From positions 1 to 6,364 of the forward strand of contig CAJFUS010000076.1 in the NCBI GenBank assembly GCA_904420235.1: 6,364 nucleotides of DNA, written 5' to 3'. The notes below the pieces were generated by a model. It ran no database searches. It was not told the DNA's origin and worked only from the letters and a program-made list of their open reading frames with translations. The DNA is from Candidatus Neoanaerotignum tabaqchaliae (GTDB lineage: Bacteria; Bacillota; Clostridia; Lachnospirales; Anaerotignaceae). Each line of letters starts with the position of its first letter. Position 1 is the first letter of the stretch. Both the position numbers and the translations under genes were made by a program. Shown piece after piece: positions 1 through 5,789 of the stretch.

Positions 1-1
1 C

Positions 2-46
2 GAGCTGAACAAAATTATGGACGAAAAAAAGAACGAGAAAAAATAA
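2..46 (+). CDS. C-terminal end of an unidentified protein (5' part outside window)
   Basis: Only the last 14 codons are visible. They read ELNKIMDEKKNEKK and end at a TAA at 44-46. The frame is supported by the intrinsic terminator that begins only seven bases after the stop. The tail is strongly charged, mixing Lys and Glu, which is common at the end of many cytosolic proteins and does not identify a family. Too little remains to assign a function. The gene converges on the MATE transporter gene. That the frame is truly coding is an inference from the terminator and its position. Confidence 0.5.
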   Translation, partial: ELNKIMDEKKNEKK

Positions 47-52
47 CAACAG

Positions 53-79
53 AAAAGACCGGTTTAACCGGCCTTTTTT
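53..79. terminator. Intrinsic terminator between convergent genes, probably bidirectional
   Basis: The arms AAAGACCGG (54-62) and CCGGCCTTT (68-76) flank a five-base TTTAA loop, and a run of six T follows at 74-79. Read rightward, the stem has one internal A-C mismatch. Read leftward, the same position becomes a G-U wobble, so the stem is continuous, and it is followed by TTTTC and further T-rich sequence. It directly follows the stop of the partial gene at 2-46. It could also stop transcripts from the MATE gene, which would then have a 3' UTR of about 120 bases. The rest of the gap (80-199) is AT-rich and shows no gene or stronger hairpin. Confidence 0.8.
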
Positions 80-199
80 AATTAAATAAACATAACTGTT
101 TTTGAATATTCGGTAATTGAAGCAACAAATTTCTGCTGAGTTATTGTATTATCTTAAAGATATGAAGCGCCGAAAATTGCAACAAAGCGGCGAATATTA

Positions 200-1594
200 T
201 TAATTTTGAATAGCTGCTGATTTGTTTTCGGAAGCTTCAATTTGTTTGTTGCGTTTTTCAAGGTGCTTTTTAAACACAAGAAGAAATGCAGCCGTTGACA
301 TAGCGGAGGCTATAAGGTCCGAGGCAGGTTCTGCAAAAAAGGACGTTTTTGCCTGAAAAGCGAAGGCGAATATTATAACGAATGATGTATACAGACTTTT
401 TCTGAAAAGGGACAGACTTAGGGATATTTTTGTGCAGCCAAGGGCTGTAAGGCAGTCCACCAAGCAATACTGAAATGAAAGAGGTATTACGGCTAATGTT
501 ATAGCTTTTATTCCCCACACTGAAAGCTCTATATGTTCAGGCGATGATGTAAATACCCGAACAAAATAGTATGGAAAGATTCTTGATACTATAAACATAA
601 GAGTAGTAAATATAAGGCAAAGGATTAGTATATTTTTTTCAGCTTGTTTTATTCTTCCTGCAAGGTTTGCGCCATAATTATAGCTTATAATGGCCTGTGT
701 TCCGCTGCTTATACCAAGCATCGGGCCTGTTATTAATGAAAGAAAGCTTTGAACTATTGTGGCGCTGGCTATAAGCAGGTCGCCATCAGTTCCGCCGGCT
801 CTTTGAAGGACTGAGTTCATAATTATAATAATAACGCTGTCCGTTGCCAATATAAGAAAGGGCGATATTCCAATAGACAGTATGCGCCTGCATATTGAAA
901 GGGAATACCCGCCGAATGTTATTCTTACGGGCGGACGTTTGCTTAATAAAAATCCGGCGGCGAAAAGACAGGATACCATTTGCGATATTACCGTGGCTAT
1001 GGCTGCGCCGGCTGTGTCCATATGAAGGAGGAATATAAAAACAGGGTCAAGAACAATGTTTGTAACGGCTCCCAAAAGAACGGTTACCATGCCTATTGTG
1101 GAATATCCCTGGCATGTTATAAAGTAATTAAGACCCATAGCCATAAGAGCAAAAAACGTGCCTATGGTGTATATGCTTAAATATGTATTGGCGTAGGGAA
1201 ATGTTGTTTCGCTTGCGCCAAAACACATAAGGAGCCTGTTTTTGAAAATCAAAAACAAAATTGTAAGAACTGCGGAAAAAATAACAAGAAGCACAAAACT
1301 GTTGGCTAATATCTTTTCAGCCTGCTTTTGGTTTTTCTCGCCCATACGCATGGCTACAAGTATAGAACCGCCAAGGCCTACAAGGGTTCCGAATGAGCTT
1401 AAGAGGGTAACTATGGGGCCGCACACGCCAACTCCTGCAAGAGCCAAGGCTCCTGTTTCTGGTATGTTGCCTATGTATATACGGTCTATTATGCTGTAAA
1501 GTATATTAACAAACTGAGCTATCATTGATGGAATGGCCAGTTTAAGAACAAGCGATGGTATAGGGTCTTTTCCTAAGTCATTTTGCCTGCGCAT
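200..1594 (-). CDS. MATE-family multidrug/Na+ antiporter-type efflux transporter
   Basis: This 464-residue inner-membrane protein has the usual length of MATE (multidrug and toxic compound extrusion) transporters and about twelve hydrophobic segments, at roughly 15-38, 48-80, 95-117, 135-157, 167-190, 194-216, 237-262, 273-297, 320-338, 358-378, 392-414 and 421-441. Family signatures include an Asp in the first helix (D37 in SIIDRIYIGN), NIVLDPVFIF (180-188 region, with N180 and D183) and SSGTQAIISYNYGAN (296-310), which begins the second half. The pattern resembles the MepA-like branch common in Clostridia. Family members export cationic drugs or metabolites using Na+ or H+ gradients; the substrate here cannot be read from sequence. 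The ATG is supported by AAAGGAGA at 1601-1608, seven bases upstream. The gene seems to be monocistronic, with its own promoter at 1651-1678. No adjacent MarR- or TetR-type regulator is visible. The C-terminal tail (442-464) is charged and cytosolic. Confidence 0.93.
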   Translation of the reverse strand: MRRQNDLGKDPIPSLVLKLAIPSMIAQFVNILYSIIDRIYIGNIPETGALALAGVGVCGPIVTLLSSFGTLVGLGGSILVAMRMGEKNQKQAEKILANSFVLLVIFSAVLTILFLIFKNRLLMCFGASETTFPYANTYLSIYTIGTFFALMAMGLNYFITCQGYSTIGMVTVLLGAVTNIVLDPVFIFLLHMDTAGAAIATVISQMVSCLFAAGFLLSKRPPVRITFGGYSLSICRRILSIGISPFLILATDSVIIIIMNSVLQRAGGTDGDLLIASATIVQSFLSLITGPMLGISSGTQAIISYNYGANLAGRIKQAEKNILILCLIFTTLMFIVSRIFPYYFVRVFTSSPEHIELSVWGIKAITLAVIPLSFQYCLVDCLTALGCTKISLSLSLFRKSLYTSFVIIFAFAFQAKTSFFAEPASDLIASAMSTAAFLLVFKKHLEKRNKQIEASENKSAAIQN

Positions 1595-1618
1595 AGTTTT
1601 TCTCCTTTGTAAAAACGT

Positions 1619-1675
1619 AAAAAATTAAAATAAAATTAGCCGCAAGGCTTATTATAGCAAATGACGGCTAATTTT
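1619..1675 (-). terminator. Intrinsic terminator of rqcH, formed by an 11-bp inverted repeat
   Basis: On the minus strand, which is the direction of rqcH transcription, the arm AAAATTAGCCG (1675-1665) pairs perfectly with CGGCTAATTTT (1642-1632) across a 22-base loop. A T-rich tail follows, with TTTT at 1630-1627 and TTTTTT at 1624-1619. It lies about 50 bases beyond the rqcH stop. The large loop and the AT-rich outer stem make it a moderate rather than strong terminator. The same repeat could alternatively be an operator, because it brackets the -10 box of the MATE promoter. Confidence 0.62.
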
Positions 1676-1678
1676 CAA
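1651..1678 (-). promoter_or_regulatory. Sigma-A-type promoter for the MATE transporter gene
   Basis: On the minus strand a TTGAAA -35 box (1673-1678) is followed after 16 bases by a perfect TATAAT -10 box (1651-1656). Transcription would start near 1644 and give a leader of about 50 bases, with the ribosome binding site at 1601-1608. The -10 box lies in the loop of the inverted repeat at 1632-1675 and the -35 box overlaps its upstream arm. Transcripts starting here would contain only the downstream arm and so could not form that terminator hairpin. The box match and spacing are seen in the sequence; activity is inferred. Confidence 0.72.
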
Positions 1679-1725
1679 CAACTGCTTTGGATTTTTATGG
1701 ATACAATTTAATTAACTTTTTGATA

Positions 1726-3498
1726 TTATAAATCGGCCTTAGATATGGCCTTTATTTTTTCCTCGTCCGGAGTTACATAAATTGTGTTGTTCTTTTCATA
1801 TATAACCATTCCGGGTTTGGCTCCAGCCGGTTTTTTAACAAATTTTTTTAGGACATAGTCAACAGGAACCTGTGAACCGGTTTTTGCTTTACTGTTAAAT
1901 GCTGCCAGCATGGCAGCCTCAATAAGTGTAGAATCAGGGGCTTCTCCTGTGCCGTTTGTTATTATTATTACATGGGAACCGGGAATGTTTTTGGTGTGGA
2001 GCCAAATGTCATTTCCCTTGGCTGTGCGCAGTGTAAGCTCATCATTTTGTATGTTGCTTTTGCCAACAAATATGTCATATCCGTCAGATGATATGAAGTG
2101 TGCCGCCTTGGATTTTTTTTGTTTTTGAGACTTATTTTTTGAAACGCCGCGGCTTTTAATAAATCCTTCTTCAATAAGTTCTTTTTTTATATCATTAATG
2201 TCGGCCTCGTCTGTTGAGTTATCTATATTGGCCAAAACGCTTTCAAGATATTTAAGCTCGTCGTCGTTTTGCTTTTTTTGTATCTCAAGGGCCGCCAATG
2301 TTCTTTTGGCTTTGTTATATTTATTGTAGTATTTTTGTGCGTTTTCAGAGGGAGTAAGGTTTTCATCAAGTGCTATTTCAATTTCAGGGGCATTTTCGTC
2401 ATAATAATTAACGGCCCTAAAATTCTTCATACCTTTTTTTATGGCGAATATATTTGCGGTTATAAGCTCTCCTTTCAGTTTCCACATTTCCATGCCCTTT
2501 GTGTCGTTTTCGGTTTTTGCCTGTATGTCTTTCTTTTTAACGCACCTTTCAATATTAAGGGCAACTATATGCCTCATGTCGTGGGCTTTTTGCTGAATAT
2601 TGTAGGCGTTGTCCTTTTCGTAATAAAATTTTTCCAAAAGCTCGGAAAAGATTTCAAAATGCGTTTTTTTAAAACCATTGAATTGTGTGCTTTCAAAGGA
2701 ATAGAAATCGATTACCTTATTTGTTTTTGGGTCCGATATTATTTCAGGTGAAAAATTACCATGTTTAATAATTTCAATAATACATGAAAATGAGCTGAAA
2801 AGCCTGTATATATCGCTGTCGTTAAGCTCTCCCATATAGCTTTCAGGGTCAATTTCAGCTCTGAAAGCTATTTCACTTGCCGCCGAAGGGCTTATACCTG
2901 TGTAGGTTTTATATATAAACTGCTGTACTTTAATTCCTGAACGAGATTTTGCCATATCCCTGAATGTGTCATAGTCGGCCGTAAGAGGATTGAGCTTGTT
3001 TTGAGAAGGGGGAAGGACATATTCCTTTCCGGGAAGAACCTCTCTTACAGAACTTGTTTCGTGAGATATATGTTTTATTGAGTCCAATATTTTTCCGTTT
3101 TCATCGGAAAGTATTATGTTGCTGTGTTTTCCCATTATTTCTATAATAAGCCGCCTTAAAACCATGTCGCCCATTTCGTTCATGGCCTCGACGTCAATGT
3201 AAACTATTCTTTCAAGACCTTCTTGGCTTATATTTGTTATACGGCTTCCGGCAATGTGCTTTCTGAGGACCATACAGAACATTGGCGCAGTCATGGGGTT
3301 TTCTTTTTGAATTTTTGTTATGTGAAGCCTTGGGTGGCTGGGATTTGCCGAAAGAAGAAGTTTTGATGTTCCGTTGTTTCGTACGGACATTATTATTTCG
3401 TCTTTGTGCGGCTGATAAATTTTGTCTACTCTCCCTCCAATTAAGGAGTTTTTTAACTCAAATACTATATTAGCAACAGCTATTCCGTCAAAAGCCAT
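1726..3498 (-). CDS. rqcH: RqcH / NFACT-family (FbpA-like) ribosome quality control protein
   Basis: This 590-residue cytosolic protein is full length for bacterial RqcH (YloA in B. subtilis, formerly annotated as fibronectin-binding protein A). In the characterised family, RqcH binds 50S subunits carrying stalled peptidyl-tRNA and recruits alanyl-tRNA to add C-terminal Ala tails that mark the chain for degradation. The NFACT-N region starts at residue 1 (MAFDGIAVANIVFELK) and contains the conserved APMFCMVLRKHIAGSRI at 71-87. A helix-hairpin-helix-like stretch lies near 185-220. Coiled-coil segments lie near 285-325 and 385-445. A Lys-rich linker (449-464) leads to the NFACT-R/DUF814 domain (468-575), with GYDIFVGKSNIQNDELT, DIWLHTKNIPGSHVII and VKKPAGAKPGMVIY. 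The position equivalent to the Asp of the functional Asp-Arg pair is Glu here (E96-R97). The ATG is set by GGAGGT at 3505-3510, six bases upstream. The gene is divergent from the yicC operon and probably monocistronic. Confidence 0.95.
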   Translation of the reverse strand: MAFDGIAVANIVFELKNSLIGGRVDKIYQPHKDEIIMSVRNNGTSKLLLSANPSHPRLHITKIQKENPMTAPMFCMVLRKHIAGSRITNISQEGLERIVYIDVEAMNEMGDMVLRRLIIEIMGKHSNIILSDENGKILDSIKHISHETSSVREVLPGKEYVLPPSQNKLNPLTADYDTFRDMAKSRSGIKVQQFIYKTYTGISPSAASEIAFRAEIDPESYMGELNDSDIYRLFSSFSCIIEIIKHGNFSPEIISDPKTNKVIDFYSFESTQFNGFKKTHFEIFSELLEKFYYEKDNAYNIQQKAHDMRHIVALNIERCVKKKDIQAKTENDTKGMEMWKLKGELITANIFAIKKGMKNFRAVNYYDENAPEIEIALDENLTPSENAQKYYNKYNKAKRTLAALEIQKKQNDDELKYLESVLANIDNSTDEADINDIKKELIEEGFIKSRGVSKNKSQKQKKSKAAHFISSDGYDIFVGKSNIQNDELTLRTAKGNDIWLHTKNIPGSHVIIITNGTGEAPDSTLIEAAMLAAFNSKAKTGSQVPVDYVLKKFVKKPAGAKPGMVIYEKNNTIYVTPDEEKIKAISKADL

Positions 3499-3545
3499 TT
3501 TTGTACCTCCAAAGTGTGTTAATGATATAATTTTTTTAATATCAC

Positions 3546-3575
3546 TTGATTATATTACTTAAATTGTTTTATAAT
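3546..3575 (+). promoter_or_regulatory. Promoter for the yicC-remA-gmk-rpoZ operon (rightward half of the symmetric divergent promoter)
   Basis: TTGATT (3546-3551) is followed after 18 bases by a perfect TATAAT (3570-3575). Transcription would begin near 3582, giving a leader of about 29 bases before the yicC ATG. The box sequences and spacing are identical to those of the opposing rqcH promoter because they lie in the inverted repeat at 3543-3581. No other comparable promoter is seen in the gap. Confidence 0.68.
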
Positions 3576-3578
3576 CAA
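3549..3578 (-). promoter_or_regulatory. Promoter for rqcH (leftward half of the symmetric divergent promoter)
   Basis: On the minus strand TTGATT (3573-3578) serves as -35 and a perfect TATAAT (3549-3554) as -10, with an 18-base spacer. Transcription would start near 3542. The leader would be about 44 bases, carrying the GGAGGT site at 3505-3510. The elements occupy the same DNA as the rightward promoter. The assignment rests on box matches and gene position only. Confidence 0.65.
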
Positions 3579-3610
3579 GTGTATATGAATAAAAAAGGAC
3601 GGAATTATTT

Positions 3611-4489
3611 ATGATTAAAAGCATGACTGGCTATGGAAAGGGAGAAAACGAATGCGACGGCCGCAGGTTTACCGTTGAGATAAAATCGGTTAACCACAGA
3701 TATAACGATATGAATATAAAACTTCCAAGATTTATGAACAGCTTGGAAGACAGAATAAGAAAACGTCTTTGTGAAAAAATTTTAAGGGGAAAAACGGACG
3801 TTTACATAAACTTTGAGACTTTTTCACAGCAGGACGTTTCCGTTAAGCTTAATGAGCAGCTTTCTGACGCCGTTGTAGAAAAGCTTAATTATCTGAAAGA
3901 AAAATACGGCCTTAAAAGCAAAAGCACCCTTGATATTGTGGCTAAATTTCCTGACGTTCTTACCCTTGAGAATGTTGAGGAAAATGAGGACGTAATGTGG
4001 CAAACTCTTTTGCCTGCCCTTGATACGGCCCTTGACAACTTTATAAAAATGAGAACCATTGAGGGAGAAGCTTTAAGAAAAGATATTCTTTTAAAATGCT
4101 CTAAAATAAAAGAAACAACCGACAATATCGCAAAAAGAGCTTCTGTTGTTCCGGAGGAGTATAGGCAAAAGCTTAAACAAAGATTGAGCGAGCTTTTGGA
4201 AAACGTACCTGTTGACGAACAGCGCATAGCGTCGGAGGTTCTTGTTTTTGCCGACAGGTGCTGCATTGACGAGGAAATTACAAGGCTTTACAGTCATATA
4301 TCTCAGCTTGAGAGCATACTTGACAGCGAAGGCGCCGTTGGAAGAAAACTTGATTTTATTGTTCAGGAAATGAACAGAGAGGCCAATACTTCAGCCTCAA
4401 AATCCAGCGACCTTCTTGTTACCCAATATGCCATAGAACTTAAAAGCGAGATAGAAAAAATTCGTGAGCAGATTCAAAATATAGAATAA
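3611..4489 (+). CDS. yicC: YicC/YloC family protein (RNase or RNase-associated, UPF0701)
   Basis: This 292-residue cytosolic protein matches the YicC/YloC family over its whole length. The N-terminal YicC domain begins with the near-invariant MIKSMTGYGKGE, followed by EIKSVNHRYNDMNIKLPR (23-40). The central part is helical. The C-terminal DUF1732 region (about 205-292) contains DEQRIASEVLVFADRCCIDEE, then GRKLDFIVQEMNREANT (244-260) and a closing KSEIEKIREQIQNIE. Work on E. coli YicC has linked the family to small-RNA turnover and endoribonuclease activity; the role in Clostridia is inferred. The ATG is supported by the conserved N-terminus and a purine-rich AAAGGACGGA stretch (3594-3603), a weaker ribosome binding site than those of its neighbours. 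It is the first gene of the operon, 13 bases before remA. Confidence 0.94.
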   Translation: MIKSMTGYGKGENECDGRRFTVEIKSVNHRYNDMNIKLPRFMNSLEDRIRKRLCEKILRGKTDVYINFETFSQQDVSVKLNEQLSDAVVEKLNYLKEKYGLKSKSTLDIVAKFPDVLTLENVEENEDVMWQTLLPALDTALDNFIKMRTIEGEALRKDILLKCSKIKETTDNIAKRASVVPEEYRQKLKQRLSELLENVPVDEQRIASEVLVFADRCCIDEEITRLYSHISQLESILDSEGAVGRKLDFIVQEMNREANTSASKSSDLLVTQYAIELKSEIEKIREQIQNIE

Positions 4490-4502
4490 AGGAGAGCTTG
4501 AG

Positions 4503-4760
4503 GTGGAGAATAATTTTGTTGGAATAGGCTTTAAAAGTCTTATAAACGCCTCAAGAATAATAGCCGTTGTAAATCCAGACTCGGCGCCTGTTAAAAGAAT
4601 AATATCAGACGCAAGAGAAAAAGGAACACTTGTTGACGCCACATATGGCAGAAAAACGAGAAGTGTTATAATTATGGACAGCGGACATGTGGTTTTAAGC
4701 CTTATAGGAAGCGATACGATAGGCTCAAGGCTTAATTTTAAAGATGTTGAGGAGCAGTAA
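4503..4760 (+). CDS. remA: RemA / DUF370 DNA-binding regulator (GTG start)
   Basis: This 85-residue protein aligns along its whole length with RemA (YlzA, DUF370), which is about 85-90 residues. Recognisable blocks are NFVGIGFKSLINASRIIAVV (4-23), NPDSAPVKRII (24-34), DATYGRKTRSVIIMDSGHVV (45-64) and a variable acidic tail. In B. subtilis RemA assembles into rings that bind DNA, activates biofilm matrix operons and affects osmoprotection genes. The DNA-binding region includes basic residues equivalent to R18, R50 and position 51, which is Lys here. Clostridial targets are unknown. No ATG fits the conserved N-terminus. The GTG at 4503 does, and GGAG at 4491-4494 lies eight bases upstream of it. 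It sits 13 bases after yicC and 6 bases before gmk, so it is very probably cotranscribed. Confidence 0.93.
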   Translation: MENNFVGIGFKSLINASRIIAVVNPDSAPVKRIISDAREKGTLVDATYGRKTRSVIIMDSGHVVLSLIGSDTIGSRLNFKDVEEQ

Positions 4761-4766
4761 TAATTT

Positions 4767-5366
4767 ATGGAAGATAAAGGCATACTTATTGTAATATCGG
4801 GTCCTTCCGGAGCGGGAAAGGGCACTGTTGTGGAGGAGATTAAAAAGGACAGAACTTATGCCCTTTCTATATCCGCCACCACAAGGCAGCCGAGAAGTTA
4901 TGAAAAAGACGGAGAACATTACTTTTTTAAATCGGTTTACGAGTTTAAAAACATGATAGGCGGAGGCAAACTTCTTGAATGGGCTGAATTTTGCGGAAAC
5001 TATTATGGAACGCCAAGAGATTATGTTGTTGGAAAGCTTGAAGAAGGATATAATGTAATACTTGAGATAGAAGTTCAAGGAGCCCTTCAGGTGAAAAAAA
5101 TATATCCTGAGGCTGTGCTTGTTTTTTTAATTCCTCCAAACAGAGAAGAGTTAAAAAACAGGCTTTCCGGAAGAGGAACAGAGGATATGGAAACAATAGA
5201 AAAGCGCCTTAAACGGGCCTCTGAGGAAATAGAGCTTATTCCTGAGTATGATTACGTTGTTGTAAACGACGAGGTTGAGCTTGCAGTAAAGCGTATAAAG
5301 GAAATTGTTGACGTAAGCAAAATGGCAAGCGCAAGATATGTTGATAAAATAAGGGATTTTAAATAA
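4767..5366 (+). CDS. gmk: Guanylate kinase (GMP kinase)
   Basis: This enzyme phosphorylates GMP to GDP with ATP, an essential step of guanine nucleotide supply in the cytosol. The 199-residue length is typical. The Walker A P-loop is SGPSGAGKGT at 11-20. The GMP-binding region is SISATTRQPR (34-43) plus DGEHYFF (48-54). LLEWAEF (69-75) and NYYGTP (78-83) follow, then the conserved EIEVQGALQVKK (100-111). The lid segment is RLSGRGTED (132-140) with the downstream arginines R147 and R150. A YVVVND block lies near the end. All expected catalytic and binding motifs appear intact. The start follows the remA stop by six bases. Its ribosome binding site (GAGGAG, 4749-4754) lies inside the remA 3' end at a rather long 12-base spacing, which may give partial translational coupling. 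Guanylate kinase is a known (p)ppGpp target in Firmicutes. Confidence 0.97.
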   Translation: MEDKGILIVISGPSGAGKGTVVEEIKKDRTYALSISATTRQPRSYEKDGEHYFFKSVYEFKNMIGGGKLLEWAEFCGNYYGTPRDYVVGKLEEGYNVILEIEVQGALQVKKIYPEAVLVFLIPPNREELKNRLSGRGTEDMETIEKRLKRASEEIELIPEYDYVVVNDEVELAVKRIKEIVDVSKMASARYVDKIRDFK

Positions 5367-5378
5367 GGAGAGATAAGA

Positions 5379-5699
5379 ATGTTAAGACCATCATATACAG
5401 ACCTTCTTGAGGTTATAAATAAAAGCAACGACGACAGCGCCGTTACTTCAAGCCGCTACTCAATAGTTATAGCGGCGGCCAAAAGAGCCAGACAGCTAAT
5501 AGACAATGCCGAGCCCCTTGTTGAGGTTACAAAGGATAATAAACCTGTGTCAATAGCCGTTAACGAGCTTTATCAAGGAAAACTTAAAATTATAGAAAAC
5601 GGTGATATTGTATGCGGCGACGAGCTTTGTCAGAAACAGGCCGAGGAGGCTGCTGCCGCTGAGGAAGATGCGGAGCAGGATGAGAACGGCGATTTATAA
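5379..5699 (+). CDS. rpoZ: DNA-directed RNA polymerase omega subunit
   Basis: Omega helps assemble and stabilise RNA polymerase by binding the beta' subunit. The N-terminal core carries the family signatures MLRPSYTDLLEVIN (1-14) and SSRYSIVIAAAKRARQL (24-40), followed by KPVSIAVNELYQGKL (55-69), which matches the RpoZ fold seen in Firmicutes. At 106 residues it is somewhat longer than minimal Gram-positive omegas. The extra part is a very acidic Ala/Glu tail (about 86-106) and a Cys pair (C79, C84) just before it. The ATG is set by GGAG at 5367-5370, eight bases upstream, and the gap after gmk is 12 bases. An intrinsic terminator follows 26 bases after the stop, so rpoZ is probably the last gene of the main operon transcript. 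Confidence 0.94.
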   Translation: MLRPSYTDLLEVINKSNDDSAVTSSRYSIVIAAAKRARQLIDNAEPLVEVTKDNKPVSIAVNELYQGKLKIIENGDIVCGDELCQKQAEEAAAAEEDAEQDENGDL

Positions 5700-5725
5700 T
5701 TGCAGCATTTAAAACAGCGAATATG

Positions 5726-5764
5726 GCCGTGTTTTCAGCAATAAAAGTGAAAATGCGGCTTTTT
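5726..5764 (+). terminator. Intrinsic terminator after rpoZ, upstream of priA
   Basis: A 12-bp stem pairs GCCGTGTTTTCA (5726-5737) with TGAAAATGCGGC (5748-5759), including two adjacent G-U wobbles, across a 10-base loop. A TTTTT run (5760-5764) and further AT-rich sequence follow. It lies 26 bases after the rpoZ stop and 25 bases before the priA start. It should end or reduce transcription of the yicC-rpoZ operon, leaving priA dependent on readthrough or on a promoter not clearly visible here. Confidence 0.82.
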
Positions 5765-5778
5765 AATTTATTTTAACC

Positions 5779-5783
5779 GGAGG
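5779..5783 (+). promoter_or_regulatory. Ribosome binding site that fixes the TTG start of priA
   Basis: GGAGG at 5779-5783 lies six bases upstream of the TTG at 5790. There is no in-frame ATG or GTG upstream, and the reading frame matches the PriA N-terminus directly from this TTG. The next in-frame ATG lies about 34 codons inside conserved sequence. Confidence 0.85.
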
Positions 5784-5789
5784 CATAGT

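Larger units (their letters stand above)
3543..3581. repeat. Perfect 12-bp inverted repeat in the rqcH-yicC divergent control region
   Basis: CACTTGATTATA (3543-3554) and TATAATCAAGTG (3570-3581) are exact reverse complements separated by 15 AT-rich bases (3555-3569); the dyad centre is at 3562. Both arms contain promoter elements, so the repeat creates two mirror-image promoters. It could additionally or alternatively be an operator for a dimeric regulator. A terminator role is unlikely because no transcript from a known gene arrives here and the gap lies between two start codons. Confidence 0.85.

Noticed and set aside
168..192. Small GC-rich hairpin (CGCCG/CGGCG) just after the MATE stop, as a dedicated MATE terminator
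   Set aside because: The stem is only 5 bp with a 15-base loop and lacks a good T-run in either direction. The hairpin at 53-79 is a better candidate.
980..1499. Plus-strand open frames opposite the MATE gene (980-1180 and 1242-1499)
   Set aside because: They lie inside a well-supported transporter gene on the other strand and show no recognisable domain or ribosome binding site.
2269..2751. 160-codon plus-strand open frame antisense to rqcH
   Set aside because: Its Phe/Val/Ile-rich composition is what the reverse of Lys- and Glu-rich coding sequence gives. It has no family resemblance, and the rqcH frame over it is clearly real.
3526..3531. Extra TATAAT on the plus strand in the rqcH-yicC gap
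   Set aside because: No -35 box lies at a suitable distance upstream. The hexamer is expected by chance in such AT-rich DNA.
3499..3610. Riboswitch or T-box leader before yicC or rqcH
   Set aside because: The predicted leaders are only about 29 and 44 bases and show no structured aptamer or terminator/antiterminator pair.
3889..4825. Minus-strand open frames opposite yicC, remA and gmk
   Set aside because: All overlap conserved genes with clear family motifs on the plus strand, so they are frame shadows.
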